Source of the DNA: Gemmata sp051859125
GTDB lineage: Bacteria > Planctomycetota > Planctomycetia > Gemmatales > Gemmataceae
DNA length: 64,000 nt
Assembly: GCF_051859125.1 (NCBI RefSeq)
Contig: NZ_JBHYGG010000168.1
Span: 7,983-71,982, forward strand
Reading direction: 5' to 3'
Shown: positions 53,821 through 63,393 of the stretch, piece by piece
How the letters are laid out: each line of letters begins with the position of its first letter
Numbering within the stretch: the stretch's first letter is position 1
Program-made: the position numbers and the translations under genes
Notes under the pieces: generated by a model
Seen by the model: only the letters and a program-made list of their open reading frames with translations
What the model was told of the DNA's origin: nothing
Databases searched by the model: none

Positions 53821-56361
53821 TCACTTCTTCGGCGGCTCTTCCTTCTTCGGTTCTTCCTTCTTTGGGGCGGGCGCCCCACCGGCCGCGGCGGCCTTCTCTC
53901 GCTCCTCCTGCTCCAACCGTAGTTGCTCCAGGCGCGTCAGCCGCTTCGGTGGCGGTTGGTTCGTCATCGGCATCGGCGGGGGCGTGGTGGCCGCCGGGTT
54001 CGGCATCGGCGGGGCCACCGCGGCGACCTTCGGAGGCAGCGGCACGTCGATGCGGAGTTCCGTGCCGCCGACGTTGCCCGTGATGAGTTCGCCGCCCCTG
54101 TCGATCACGACCTGGGCGAAGATGCCGCCGTGCTTGCCGACCGGGCTCGTCTTGTCGGCCACGATCGGGAACGCGATCTCCTTCGTGTCCTTCGTGAGTT
54201 CCATCGCCTGCGTCGCCACCTTTGCGGGAAGGCCGTAGATCGTCACCTTCGCCTTGCCCTCGAACGGTGTCACCACCGCGACCTTGCAGAATAGTTGCGT
54301 CGTCTGGCCCTGCTCCACCGCGGGGCGTTCCATCGTCATCGTCACGAGCGGCGCGGCCACCTCCAGCGTGAACAACTGGCTCGACGTCCACACCGGCCCC
54401 TTGCCCGCGTCGGCCACAGCGGTCACCGCGGTCTTCCACTTCCGCGGCGCGGCCGTCGGGGCCGCGTTCATCGGCAGCACGCACTCCGTCGCCTCCGGCG
54501 GGATCACGGCCGAGCCCTGAATGCCCAGGCCCGGCGGCGTCCACAGCGGGAACACGGTGATCGGCCCCTTGAAGCCCTCGGCCCGCTTCGCCACGATCCG
54601 CAGGTTCAGCACGCCGTTCTGCACGAGCGGCACCTTCGGCTCGATCACGTCGATCGAGTACGGGGCGGCCTCGGCGACCGCGATCGCGGTGCGGTCGGTG
54701 TTGTGCCGCGTGTACACCGTCTGCCCCGGTTGCGACACCACGAACGCCGCGTCGAACGCCGTCTTGCTCGGCACCTTCACCATCGGGTCGGCGTGCGTCG
54801 CCGTGATCGTCGTGAGGAAGCCGCCCGGCACGGCCGCGGGCGTGGCCTCGAACACGGCGGGCACCACGTTCAGCCCGGGGTCCATCTGGTCGGCGGCGAG
54901 CGTGACGCCCGGCGGGAGCTGGCCCAGGCCCATCACGAGCGGGCCGCCGAACTCGGCACGGTTGGCGATCAGCAGCGACGCGTAGCGTCCGCCCTTCGGC
55001 ACGGTGATCGTCTGGCGGTCCTGGTTCGCGGGGTTGTTGCCGTCCACGCGCGGAATCGTCGTGCTGATCGACGGCGCGACGGGCGTGAGTTCCACGCGGT
55101 AGAAGTAATCGGGGCCGCCCTTGCGCAGGTGGTCGTGGACCCAGAGGGTGTAGACGCCGTCCTCGGGAACCGTCAGGCGGAAAGCACTGTCCGGGCCGCC
55201 GGCGTCGTCGTTCGACGCGAGCGCGGCACCGGCGGCGTTGCCGAAGTACAGCACCGGGTCGAGCGGCGAGCCGAGCGCACGGGCGTAACAGCGGGCGTCG
55301 AAGACCTGCCCCTTCTTGCCGGCGAACTTGAAGAAATCGACCTCGCCGGCGGCGGCGATCACGCCGTTGAACGCCGCGGGCGCCGGCCCCGGAGGCACCG
55401 CGGCGCCGGGGCTCGCGGTCGCGGCGGCATTGTTGCCGGCCGACTCGAACACGTTCGGCGCGTCGACGAGCCGGAACCTGAACCCGGTCGGGCTGACGCC
55501 TTCGGGCGTCTGGCAGTGCATCCGCCACGTGCCGTTGCCGTCGTCGGCCGGGAGCTTCACCTTCTGCTTGATCGGCCCCGACGGGTCGCCGAGGAACGTG
55601 AGTTCCAGTTCCTCGCCGGGCTTGCCACCCGCGGGAACGACGGCCGTGGGCCGCGGGAAGTTGCCGACGTGCAGCCGGTACTGGCAGCCGCCGTTACCGC
55701 CGTAAGCGCTCTCGCGGATCTGCACGACGTACTTGCCGTCGGCCGGGATCACGACCGAGCACCCGCCGTCCTGCTGCGCGATCGGCGAGTCGTCGCCCGT
55801 TGCCAACTCGAACCGCTTGGCGTCGAGAATCGCGACGTAGGGGTCGAAGAACGCGACGCCGAGCCGCATTCCTTCGACTTCGACCGACAGCCGTTGCCCC
55901 TTCTTGCACTCGACGACGTAAAAGTCCTGGTCCTCGGCTTGCACGACGCCGTGAACCGTGACGTTCAGCGGAATCGGCTGCGGCTTGTCGAACTCGCTGT
56001 TCGGCTCGACTTCCTCGACGACCGGCAGCGCCCCGACCCAGAAGGTCCGCACCTCGCTGACTCCGCTCGCGGTGCGGACGCGGAAGGCGTGCTCGCCGAG
56101 CCGGCAGTCGGGGGCAATGGCGACCATCACCTTGAGGGTGGCGTCGTTGACCACCTCCAGCTTCTTGACCGTGATGCCGGGGTAGTAGGCGAGCACCTCC
56201 TGCGCGTCGGTGAGGCGTGCCCCGGCGAACGTGAGGACGGCCTCGGTGCCGCGCTGCGCCCCGCGGGGCTGAATGACGCCGAGGGATGGGGAGGCAGCGA
56301 AAGTCGGATCGCACGCAAAGCCGCCAAGAACGCAAAGGGAAGTCAGAATGCGGAACGTCAT
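53821..56361 (-). CDS. Exported protein with PPC (pre-peptidase C-terminal) domains
   Basis: An 846-aa protein with signal peptide (TFRILTSLCVLGGFACDPTF). Seen: an N-terminal IPT/Ig-like region (GAQRGTEAVLTFAGARLTDA), PPC domain 1 (VEPNSEFDKPQPIPLNVTVH, DQDFYVVECKKGQRLSVEVE), PPC domain 2 (GEVDFFKFAGKKGQVFDARC, GVYTLWVHDHL) and several Ig-like stretches. A charged coiled coil and a Lys/Glu/Pro tail finish the protein. Such PPC proteins accompany DUF1501/DUF1549 pairs in planctomycetes, acting outside the cytoplasm. Confidence 0.92.
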   Translation of the reverse strand: MTFRILTSLCVLGGFACDPTFAASPSLGVIQPRGAQRGTEAVLTFAGARLTDAQEVLAYYPGITVKKLEVVNDATLKVMVAIAPDCRLGEHAFRVRTASGVSEVRTFWVGALPVVEEVEPNSEFDKPQPIPLNVTVHGVVQAEDQDFYVVECKKGQRLSVEVEGMRLGVAFFDPYVAILDAKRFELATGDDSPIAQQDGGCSVVIPADGKYVVQIRESAYGGNGGCQYRLHVGNFPRPTAVVPAGGKPGEELELTFLGDPSGPIKQKVKLPADDGNGTWRMHCQTPEGVSPTGFRFRLVDAPNVFESAGNNAAATASPGAAVPPGPAPAAFNGVIAAAGEVDFFKFAGKKGQVFDARCYARALGSPLDPVLYFGNAAGAALASNDDAGGPDSAFRLTVPEDGVYTLWVHDHLRKGGPDYFYRVELTPVAPSISTTIPRVDGNNPANQDRQTITVPKGGRYASLLIANRAEFGGPLVMGLGQLPPGVTLAADQMDPGLNVVPAVFEATPAAVPGGFLTTITATHADPMVKVPSKTAFDAAFVVSQPGQTVYTRHNTDRTAIAVAEAAPYSIDVIEPKVPLVQNGVLNLRIVAKRAEGFKGPITVFPLWTPPGLGIQGSAVIPPEATECVLPMNAAPTAAPRKWKTAVTAVADAGKGPVWTSSQLFTLEVAAPLVTMTMERPAVEQGQTTQLFCKVAVVTPFEGKAKVTIYGLPAKVATQAMELTKDTKEIAFPIVADKTSPVGKHGGIFAQVVIDRGGELITGNVGGTELRIDVPLPPKVAAVAPPMPNPAATTPPPMPMTNQPPPKRLTRLEQLRLEQEEREKAAAAGGAPAPKKEEPKKEEPPKK

Positions 56362-56424
56362 GGTGCCAACTCCTACTGCTTTTCTCTTTGCGACTGTGCG
56401 GCTCTGCGGGAGACTCCTCTTCCC

Positions 56425-57738
56425 TTACGCCAGCAGTTCCTTGCGCGTCTTGCCCTCGCGCACGATGTCGATCGGCCGGTCGCCCGGCGACATCAGCCGC
56501 TTGTCGGCGTCGACGCCCAGGCAGTGGTACACCGTGTGCGCCAGGTCCTCGACCGTCAGCCCGTCCTCTTCCGGCTCGGACGCGGTCGCGTCGGACTTGC
56601 CGTAGATGAATCCCTTCTTGATGCCGCCACCGGCCAGCACCACCGAGAACACCTTCGGCCAGTGGTCGCGGCCGGCCGTCGCGTTGATCTTCGGCGTGCG
56701 GCCGAACTCGCTCGAAATCATGATGAGCGTGCTGTCGAGCAGCCCGCGGGTTTGCAGGTCGGTCAGCAGCGCCGCGTACGCCTGGTCGAACTGCGGGAGC
56801 TGGTTCTTCGTGCCGGCGACGATGCCGCCGTGCAGGTCCCAGCCGCCGTAGGTGAGCGTCACGAACCGCACGCCGCTCTCGACCAACCGGCGGGCCATGA
56901 GCAATCGCTGACCGGCGGCGTTACGGCCGTACTGGTCGCGGAGCGCCGCGGGCTCGGCGTTGATGTCGAACGCGGCGCGGGCCTTTTCGCTGCTGATGAG
57001 CCCGTAGGCCCGCTGGTAGAAGGTGTCCATCGCGTCGAGGTTGTCCGACTTCTCCTTGCCGGTGAAGTGCGCGTTCACCGCGTCGAGCATGCTGCGGCGG
57101 GTCGTGAAGCGGTCCGGGGTGACGCCGCCGGGCAGCGTCAGGTCCTGCACGCGGAAGCCGGCGTTGGCCGGGTCGCTGCCGAGGCTGAACGGGGCGAAGC
57201 TGCTGCTGAGGTAGCCGCTGCCCGCGTCCTGGGCCGGCATGCTCGGCACCGCGACGTAAGGGGGAAGGTTGTTCCTGACGCCGAGTTCGTGGCTCACCAC
57301 GCTGCCCATGCTCGGGAACTTCAGCGCCGGGCTCGGCCGGTAGCCGGTGAACATGTTGTGCGTGCCGCGCTCGTGGGCCGCCTCGCCGTGCGTCATCGCT
57401 CGGGCGACGGTGATCTTGTCGGCGAGTGCGGCCGTCTTCGGCAGGCACTCGCTGAACTGCACGCCCTCGAGCTTGGTCTGGATCGTGCCCATCTGCCCCC
57501 GGTACTCGACCGGCGCGAACGGCTTCGGGTCGAAGCTCTCCTGGTGGGCCATGCCGCCCGGCAGGAAGATGTGGATGCACGCCTCGGCCTTGGGCTTCTT
57601 CGCGCCGGGTGCCGCGGGGGCCGCCGCCTGGAGCCGCATGTACTGGTCGAGCGTGAGGCCCAGCGCGCCGATGGCCCCGACGTGCATGAAGTTGCGGCGG
57701 TTCAGCGGGGAACCCATGCAACGGCTCAACAAATTCAT
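56425..57738 (-). CDS. DUF1501 family protein (Tat-exported, sulfatase-like fold)
   Basis: A 437-aa protein. PLNRRNFMHVGAIGALGLTL near the N-terminus is a Tat signal (RRNF). Conserved DUF1501 segments: ACIHIFLPGGMAHQESFDPK, SECLPKTAALADKITVARAM, HNMFTGYRPSPALKFPSMGS, LTYGGWDLHGGIVAGTKNQL and MISSEFGRTPKINATAGRDH. The DUF is related to alkaline-phosphatase/sulfatase folds by its DxH and EFGR elements. ATG 57738 follows AGGAG. First gene of the cytochrome cluster. Confidence 0.95.
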   Translation of the reverse strand: MNLLSRCMGSPLNRRNFMHVGAIGALGLTLDQYMRLQAAAPAAPGAKKPKAEACIHIFLPGGMAHQESFDPKPFAPVEYRGQMGTIQTKLEGVQFSECLPKTAALADKITVARAMTHGEAAHERGTHNMFTGYRPSPALKFPSMGSVVSHELGVRNNLPPYVAVPSMPAQDAGSGYLSSSFAPFSLGSDPANAGFRVQDLTLPGGVTPDRFTTRRSMLDAVNAHFTGKEKSDNLDAMDTFYQRAYGLISSEKARAAFDINAEPAALRDQYGRNAAGQRLLMARRLVESGVRFVTLTYGGWDLHGGIVAGTKNQLPQFDQAYAALLTDLQTRGLLDSTLIMISSEFGRTPKINATAGRDHWPKVFSVVLAGGGIKKGFIYGKSDATASEPEEDGLTVEDLAHTVYHCLGVDADKRLMSPGDRPIDIVREGKTRKELLA

Positions 57739-57979
57739 AGCGGACTCCTGTCGGGGTCGGGTTGGTTGTAAGTGGAGAGTGTTCGGTGCGGGCGACCGAA
57801 GTCGCGTCAGGCGAGTCCCGGAAACGGTCCGGGCGGGAGGCATGCAGTGGGGGCAGGCGGCGAGCTCCGAGAACGACGTGGCGGGGTCATTCTCACAAGT
57901 AAAGGGTAGTCGGTCGCGGGGCCGGCGTCAATTCAATCCTTTTAGCCGTAACAAATTACCGTTCAGGTCGTGCTTCATT

Positions 57980-58030
57980 TAGCCCGGCGTAAACGCCGGG
58001 GTTTTCACACCCGGCGTTTACGCCGGGCTA
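57980..58030. repeat. REP-like palindrome C, 21-bp arms
   Basis: Perfect arms 57980-58000 and 58010-58030 with a 9-nt loop (GTTTTCACA). Each arm itself contains a self-complementary CCCGGCGT/ACGCCGGG core, so a cruciform or two small hairpins could form. It lies between the DUF1501 gene and the transposase gene. Confidence 0.8.
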
Positions 58031-58058
58031 CTCCGTCCAGCCTCGTGAATGATCCCCG

Positions 58059-59060
58059 TTATGCGGCGAGTGTGACACCCGGCAATCCGGTCTGCTGTAT
58101 GAAGCCTCTCAACAGGTCGGGCCGGGACTTCACCTCAATCAGTTCGTCGACGACCCGGTCCCACAGCTCGCCCACGTCGTTCGCCGCCAGGTTGGCCAGC
58201 CCCCCGGACTTGGCCCACCCCCAGACGCCCTCATCCGGATTCAGGTCGGGAACGTATCCGGGGAAGTCCTCGGCCACCACGTCCGGGTGTCGAGCCAGCC
58301 ACTTCTTCACCCCCTTCGACTTGCCGTGGATGCTGCTCCGGTCCCACACCACCGTCAGCGGCCCGAGCCGCCGGTGAACGTCCTTCAGGAAGGCGACCAC
58401 ATCGTCGCCCCGGACGTTGTGGTCGAGCAGGTCGAAATACAAGCCGGGCCGCCCGGCCACCGGGCTGAGGGTGACGCAACTGATGGCCGACAGTCGGTCC
58501 CGCCGGTCCCACGCGGACAGCACGGGCGTCTTCCCGCGCGGGGCGAACGTGCGGCGGACGGTCGGGGTGAGAGTGAACCCGGACTCGTCCAGGAACACCA
58601 GATACGCCGACCGCGCCCACGCCTCTCGGACGATGCGAGGGAACTCGTCACCCACCCACCTCGCCACCTCCTTGTCGTTCCGCTCCCGCGCCTTGCGTTT
58701 CGGCTTCTGGCTGGACCACCCGAGCCGCCGCTTCAGAATCTTGCGAACGTGTTCCGGGTGGTAAGCAATGCGGAAGTGCCGCTCGATGAGGCGGGCCACT
58801 CGGGCGGCCGTCCACAACTGGTTGTGCCACCCGTGGGCTTTGGCCCCCTTCGCCAGTAGGGCTTCGAGCCGCCGCAGATGACCATCGGTCAACGCCGGGG
58901 TCGGTCCGGGTTGCGGGCGGGCTTCCAACCCGCCGGGGTGATGTGACGCCCGCACCCAGCGGGCCACCGTCTTGTAGTGGACGCCGAACACCGCGGCGAC
59001 CGTGGCGCGGGTTTGGCCATCAGCCACCGCTTTCACCGCCTGCTTGCGGCGGCCTCGCAA
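58059..59060 (-). CDS. IS630 family transposase
   Basis: About 333 aa from a TTG at 59060; the frame is open far upstream but loses protein character. HTH part RATVAAVFGVHYKTVARWVR, then HGWHNQLWTAARVARLIERH, YHPEHVRKILKRRLGWSSQK. The DDE domain shows LVFLDESGFTLTPTVRRTFA (first D-E-S-G-F), LTVVWDRSSIHGKSKGVKKW (second Asp) and YVPDLNPDEGVWGWAKSGGL (D-x-NPxE/D element). All catalytic positions are present, so it may be active. Terminal inverted repeats and TA target duplication could not be fixed by eye. Confidence 0.9.
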   Translation of the reverse strand: MRGRRKQAVKAVADGQTRATVAAVFGVHYKTVARWVRASHHPGGLEARPQPGPTPALTDGHLRRLEALLAKGAKAHGWHNQLWTAARVARLIERHFRIAYHPEHVRKILKRRLGWSSQKPKRKARERNDKEVARWVGDEFPRIVREAWARSAYLVFLDESGFTLTPTVRRTFAPRGKTPVLSAWDRRDRLSAISCVTLSPVAGRPGLYFDLLDHNVRGDDVVAFLKDVHRRLGPLTVVWDRSSIHGKSKGVKKWLARHPDVVAEDFPGYVPDLNPDEGVWGWAKSGGLANLAANDVGELWDRVVDELIEVKSRPDLLRGFIQQTGLPGVTLAA

Positions 59061-59679
59061 AGATCGCGGACTGCGGACACCGTCGGACCGGCCACGGAGC
59101 TGACAGAGAGTCGGGAATCGGTCCCACTCTGAAGGGGCCGTGGCCGCAGTGGCACCTGCTCCGCCAACCGAGGCCAATTCCCGACGCTCTGCCGGCACTC
59201 GTAAGAACCACTCCAACGACCGCGATCGCGACTGCCGCACCCGACCGCTGGCTACCACCGCGGTGGACGTGGTAGCATCAGGCACGTCCTCGCGGAGCCG
59301 CCGCTTTGGTCGCCGCCTTCCGGCTCGTCGTCGCCGCCGCCTTCCGCCCTCTGGAACTGGGGTCGCTGGAGCGGGCGCGGGCTCTGGACGGGCAGCGGGT
59401 GACGGTGGCGCTGCTGGTGCAGAAGCCGGTGTACACGCTCCTAAGGGGGGGACGGTGGCTGCAGCAGACCGCCGTGCTGCGGGGCCGGCTCCGGTTGTTG
59501 CACCACAGGCCGGCCGCGGTCGACGGTATCGCGGCGCGAGCGTGGCTGGTTGGGCCACGGGCTGCCACAAGGTCGACGGCGAAGCAACTGTGCCATGCGG
59601 CGCGGCCGCGCCCGCGGGGAGGGTCGTCAGGGGACACCCGGCTGAGGGCTCCCCGGCGCATCGACGCCGGCAGGCAGCG
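59061..59679. other. Unassigned stretch between transposase and helicase stub
   Basis: Around 59350-59450 a plus frame reads LELGSLERARALDGQRVTVA then LLVQKPVYTLL, which has coding character but no recognised family and no intact end. The remainder looks non-coding. Presumably debris flanking the insertion sequence. Confidence 0.35.
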
Positions 59680-60133
59680 GGGACCGGTTGTGCGCAGGGT
59701 ATGGGCCGGGGAGGGGCTGGGGATCGTGGTCCCGCACCGTGCCCAGCGGGCGGCGTTGCAGGAGGCGTTCCCGGAGCTGTGCGTGATCGACGCGGCGACC
59801 GGGCTGCCGGCCCGGTCGGCGATCGACACGGTGGAGCGGTTCCAGGGCGGGGAGCGGACGGTGGTGCTGGTGAGTGCGACGGGGCGTACCTGCTGGCGTC
59901 GAGCGCGTTCCTGCTCGACCCGCGGCGGCTGACGGTGGCGGTGAGCCGGGCCATGCAGGAGATGATCCTGGTGGCCGCGTCGAGCATCTTCGCGCTGTTC
60001 AGCCCGGACGAGGAGACGTTCGCCAACGCCCTCCTGTGGATGAACCTGCTCCTGCGGACCTGCACAACACTGTTGTGGGAGGGCGACCGCGACGGGGTGC
60101 CGGTCAAGGTGTGGGGCGGTGACGGCGGCCGGT
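59680..60133 (+). pseudogene. C-terminal stub of a superfamily 1 (DNA2/NAM7-like) helicase
   Basis: GIVVPHRAQRAALQEAFPEL, AIDTVERFQGGERTVVLVSA (motif V region, VERFQGGE), then after a frameshift near 59878 AYLLASSAFLLDPRRLTVAV, SRAMQEMILVAASSIFALFS (motif VI, LTVAVSRA). These are the final two helicase motifs of UvrD/DNA2-type enzymes; the ATP-binding half is absent. The tail FANALLWMNLLLRTCTTLLW continues to a TAA at 60133. Confidence 0.68.
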
Positions 60134-60193
60134 AAGCGGGTGCGGCAACGAGCGGAATCGAAGGTCGGGCTGGTGGGGACGAGGTCGAAACTC

Positions 60194-61003
60194 ATGACGC
60201 CGTTGAAAATCGCGACGTGGAACTTCCAGACCGACCGGTCCCTCTCGCAGGGGCGGGCCGACGCCGTTCGCGGTGCGATGGCCGGCGTCGACGCCGACGT
60301 GTGGGTGGTCACCGAGCCGCTGCTGGGGTTCTCACCGGGCACCGACTTTCGGTTGGTGGCCCACTCCTGCGAGGCGGACGACATCCGGGCGGGAACCGAC
60401 GCAGGTTGGGCCGCGGACCGCCGGTGGGTGGCGATCTGGTCCCGGGTAGCCGCCCGCAAACTGGAGGTCCACGTCGAACCGGACCGGATGGCCTGTGCTC
60501 GCGTCGAACTGCCGGGACGCCGGGACGTGGTGGTCGTCGGCACGGTCCTGCCCTGGCCGGGCGACCCCAGGTGGCCGGGGAAGGCCGAGGTGGGCTACTG
60601 CGAGGCCGTGCGGCAACAGGCGGCGGAGTGGGCACGCCTGTGGGGGACGCCCCGGTCCGCGGCGTTCTGCGTCGCGGGCGACTTCAACCAGTCCCTCCCG
60701 GCCACGTCCCGGTTCGGTTCTTCCGCGGGAGAAGCGGCACTGCGGACGGTGCTCGGCTCGCTGGGGCTGGCGTGCGTGACCGGGGACGCCACGGACCCGC
60801 TACCCGGGCGGGCCGGGCGGCCGAGCATCGACCACATCTGCCTCGGCGGCGGGCTCCGGCCCCTCGGCGACCCGCCGTCGAGCACCTGGGACGTCCCGTG
60901 CGGCGTGGGTTCGTCGGCGGCCGTCACGGACCACTACGGGGTGTGGGCGGCATGCCAGGTGCCGGCGGGGGACGCCGCGGGCGAAACGGCCGACCGAGAA
61001 TGA
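60194..61003 (+). CDS. Endonuclease/exonuclease/phosphatase (EEP) family protein
   Basis: A 269-aa EEP-fold enzyme: KIATWNFQTDRSLSQGRADA (strand 1, Asn), DADVWVVTEPLLG (Glu for metal), FCVAGDFNQSLPATSRFG (GDFN), GRPSIDHICLG and VTDHYGVWAAC (SDH-like catalytic His). ATG 60194 (MTPLKIATWN) is taken; the longer frame from 60119 overlaps the helicase stub. It is cytosolic and could be a nuclease or phosphodiesterase; no partner indicates which. Confidence 0.85.
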   Translation: MTPLKIATWNFQTDRSLSQGRADAVRGAMAGVDADVWVVTEPLLGFSPGTDFRLVAHSCEADDIRAGTDAGWAADRRWVAIWSRVAARKLEVHVEPDRMACARVELPGRRDVVVVGTVLPWPGDPRWPGKAEVGYCEAVRQQAAEWARLWGTPRSAAFCVAGDFNQSLPATSRFGSSAGEAALRTVLGSLGLACVTGDATDPLPGRAGRPSIDHICLGGGLRPLGDPPSSTWDVPCGVGSSAAVTDHYGVWAACQVPAGDAAGETADRE

Positions 61004-61148
61004 GGGCCGGACCCCGGTCTGGTGCCCCGGTCGGGCGAAGTACGCGTGCAGCGAGCACCGCATTTCGCAACCGACTCGTGGTTGAGAGAGGTGACGAGGC
61101 TCCGGGCGATCCCGACCGTTACGATTCCTTCCTGATCTGAGGCCCACC
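61004..61148. other. Spacer upstream of the SGNH gene
   Basis: No gene. CGACTCGTGGTTGAGAGAGG precedes the SGNH gene by about 70 bp with no identifiable promoter. Confidence 0.3.
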
Positions 61149-62348
61149 ATGACACGCCTGCCGTTGTTCGCGCTTGCTACCGCGTGTGCCGCCGTCGCGT
61201 GGGCCGCACCGGCCGAGGGGCCGATCATCGCCACGATGGACGAGTTGACGTTCGCCGCCCCCAAGGGCAAGGGGACGGCCGAACTGGTCGAGGGCAAGGT
61301 CGGCAGGGCCGTCAAGTTCACGCTCGACACGGACGCCCGCAGTGCGTTCTTCACCAGCCGCGTCCGCGGCACCGCCGAGTGGGACAGGGCCGCGGGGTTC
61401 TCGTTCTGGGTGAAGGGCGACGGCACCGACGGGTTCGCCGGGCTGCAACTGATCCACGACGACGACTTCGCCGTCCGCTACGACCTGTGCTTCCCGGTCA
61501 AGGGGAAGGAGTGGCAGAAGGTGACGGCGGCGTGGGCCGACCTCGTCCCGGTGCTGCCCGGCCCGAAGGCCAGGCCCCTGGGTGCGGGCGGCAACGCGCC
61601 GTCGAAGGTGTCGGCCCTGTGGTTCGGGAAGTGGTGGTACTGGGGCGACTACCCGGCCCACACGTTCACCGTGGACGAGATCCGGCTGGAGCCCGCCATC
61701 GAGCGGGACGCGAAGGACGACAAGCCGGACGGCGACCCGCTCGCACGGGTCCGGGCGAAGCTCAGGGCGGGCAAACCCGTGAGCGTAGTCACGATGGGCG
61801 ACTCGCTGACCGACGTGCGGCACCACGCGAACCGGAAGACGAACTGGCCGACGCTGCTCGCGGAGACGGCGAAGGCGGCGCACGGGTCCGAGGTCGCGGT
61901 CCACAACCCGGCGATCGGCGGCACCCAACTGCGGCAGAACCTCGTCCTAATCCCACGGTGGCTCGACGCGGTGCCGGAGCCGGACCTGGTCACCGTCTGG
62001 TTCGGCGGCAACGACTGGGGGGCCGGGATGCGCGGCCCGGAGTTCGAGGCCGCGTGCGGCGAGGCGGTGGACCGCGGGCGGCGGTCCACGAAGGGGAAGG
62101 CCGACGTGCTCCTGCTGACGACGTGCCCGTCCGCGGCGGCGTGGGACACGACGGCCCCGCTCGCGGAGGCCGTGCGGAAGGCGGCGAAGGAGAAGAACGC
62201 GGGCGTGGCGGACGTGGCCGCGGCGTTCGGGGCGGTGGCGAAGGACGGCCGGGAGAGGCTGTTCGTCGCGGACCGCGTGCACCTGAGCCCGGACGGTCAC
62301 GCCCTGGCGGCCGGGACCGTCCTGAAGGCCATCGGTCCCGCCCCGTGA
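61149..62348 (+). CDS. Exported SGNH/GDSL hydrolase with N-terminal carbohydrate-binding-like domain
   Basis: A 399-aa protein. Signal peptide (RLPLFALATACAAVAWAAPA); residues ~25-180 form a beta-rich domain (GFSFWVKGDGTDGFAGLQLI, WWYWGDYPAHTFTVDEIRLE) like CIA30/galactose-binding domains. The hydrolase starts at VVTMGDSLTDV (block I Ser), NPAIGGTQLRQN (block II Gly), VWFGGNDWGAGM (block III GxND) and VADRVHLSPDGH (block V D-x-x-H). Complete catalytic set, so an active esterase or deacetylase acting on carbohydrate outside the cell is likely. Confidence 0.9.
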   Translation: MTRLPLFALATACAAVAWAAPAEGPIIATMDELTFAAPKGKGTAELVEGKVGRAVKFTLDTDARSAFFTSRVRGTAEWDRAAGFSFWVKGDGTDGFAGLQLIHDDDFAVRYDLCFPVKGKEWQKVTAAWADLVPVLPGPKARPLGAGGNAPSKVSALWFGKWWYWGDYPAHTFTVDEIRLEPAIERDAKDDKPDGDPLARVRAKLRAGKPVSVVTMGDSLTDVRHHANRKTNWPTLLAETAKAAHGSEVAVHNPAIGGTQLRQNLVLIPRWLDAVPEPDLVTVWFGGNDWGAGMRGPEFEAACGEAVDRGRRSTKGKADVLLLTTCPSAAAWDTTAPLAEAVRKAAKEKNAGVADVAAAFGAVAKDGRERLFVADRVHLSPDGHALAAGTVLKAIGPAP

Positions 62349-62463
62349 CACTGTTAGGCCGACCTCCGGGGAGTCGTTACGGAAAGTCGCAAGATGGCTG
62401 AACGCGAGGCGGGGACGGGCGTGGTTCCCGTTCGGCCACACCGTGGGACGTGAGGGGTCCGCG

Positions 62464-63033
62464 ATGACCGACATCGACAACGCGAGACAGTTGTTCCAGC
62501 GAGCCGGGCTGGCCTTCCCCCCGATTCCCGAGGGGCTGGCCGGCCGTTTGAAAAAACTGGGCAAGTGGTCGTACTCCACGCGGCCGCTCGAACGGTCGCC
62601 GTATGCACTCCTCCACTACGTGGAGGAGGTCGAACGCGCTCAGGTGGATGAGTACGCCGTGCTCGCGCACTGCGGCCACGGGGTGAACTCGTACGCGATC
62701 CACTACTACGTCGTCCACGGCCCGCTGCGGATGTTCCTGCAACTGGCCTGGGGGGGCGTGTACAGCGACCCCGAACGGGACGCGGCCGCGATTCGCGAGT
62801 GCTTCTCGCTGGCCGGCCAGATCGTGTTGGCGGTGCCGGCGTTGGAGGCCCTGACGCCCCACGCCCGACTGACGATCGTGGGGTCAGACTGCTGCGTGCG
62901 CCGCAACCACTGGTCGTGGTCGGGGAACGGCGCCCCAGAGAAGCGGGAGGCCGGATCGGTCGATCCGGAACCTGAGCTTCGGCCGGCCGAGGTACTCACC
63001 CAGGTGCTCCAGTGGCTGGCACGTGCTGGCTAA
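62464..63033 (+). CDS. Hypothetical protein
   Basis: A 189-aa protein from ATG 62464 with GAGGGG about 10 bases upstream; a GTG seven codons earlier is less likely. Seen: NARQLFQRAGLAFPPIPEGL, KWSYSTRPLERSPYALLHYV, VDEYAVLAHCGHGVNSYAIH, FLQLAWGGVYSDPERDAAAI. No signal peptide or known catalytic motif. The strings GHGVNSYAIHYYVV and QLAWGG are distinctive and suggest a conserved but unnamed family, cytosolic. Confidence 0.75.
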   Translation: MTDIDNARQLFQRAGLAFPPIPEGLAGRLKKLGKWSYSTRPLERSPYALLHYVEEVERAQVDEYAVLAHCGHGVNSYAIHYYVVHGPLRMFLQLAWGGVYSDPERDAAAIRECFSLAGQIVLAVPALEALTPHARLTIVGSDCCVRRNHWSWSGNGAPEKREAGSVDPEPELRPAEVLTQVLQWLARAG

Positions 63034-63393
63034 AGCCGCCCCGCCCGCGGCCCGAGTCCAAGGTTCGTTGACCTGCATGGTGGTTCGCCTCGGCCACGCA
63101 CGGCGCGAGGTTCGCCACCTGGCCGATCGGGAGCGTCCGGTCCGAGTCGAGCGTCGCCGGGTCCACGTCCGGCAGCTTGTGGGCGGGCATCGCGGCCTTC
63201 CGCGTGCGTAGCGCTCCAGGCCCACAACCGTGACCAAAGTACAGTAGCCGGCCGACGTGGTCTGGTCGGTCACCGCAGGGGCGAGGGACCGGGACCTGCC
63301 CCGCCGGGCGATGCGTCCGACGGTCCTCCCCCGGAACTGGCAGGACCACTTCGGGGAGCGGCCCGAGTAGCCCGCCCGCTACTTCCCGGCCAG
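63034..63393. other. Gap with possible minus-strand relic
   Basis: A minus-strand frame starting with ATG at 63190 reads PAHKLPDVDPATLDSDRTLP, IGQVANLAPCVAEANHH and runs into the 3' end of the neighbouring convergent gene. It may be a small relic. Nothing else recognised. Confidence 0.3.
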
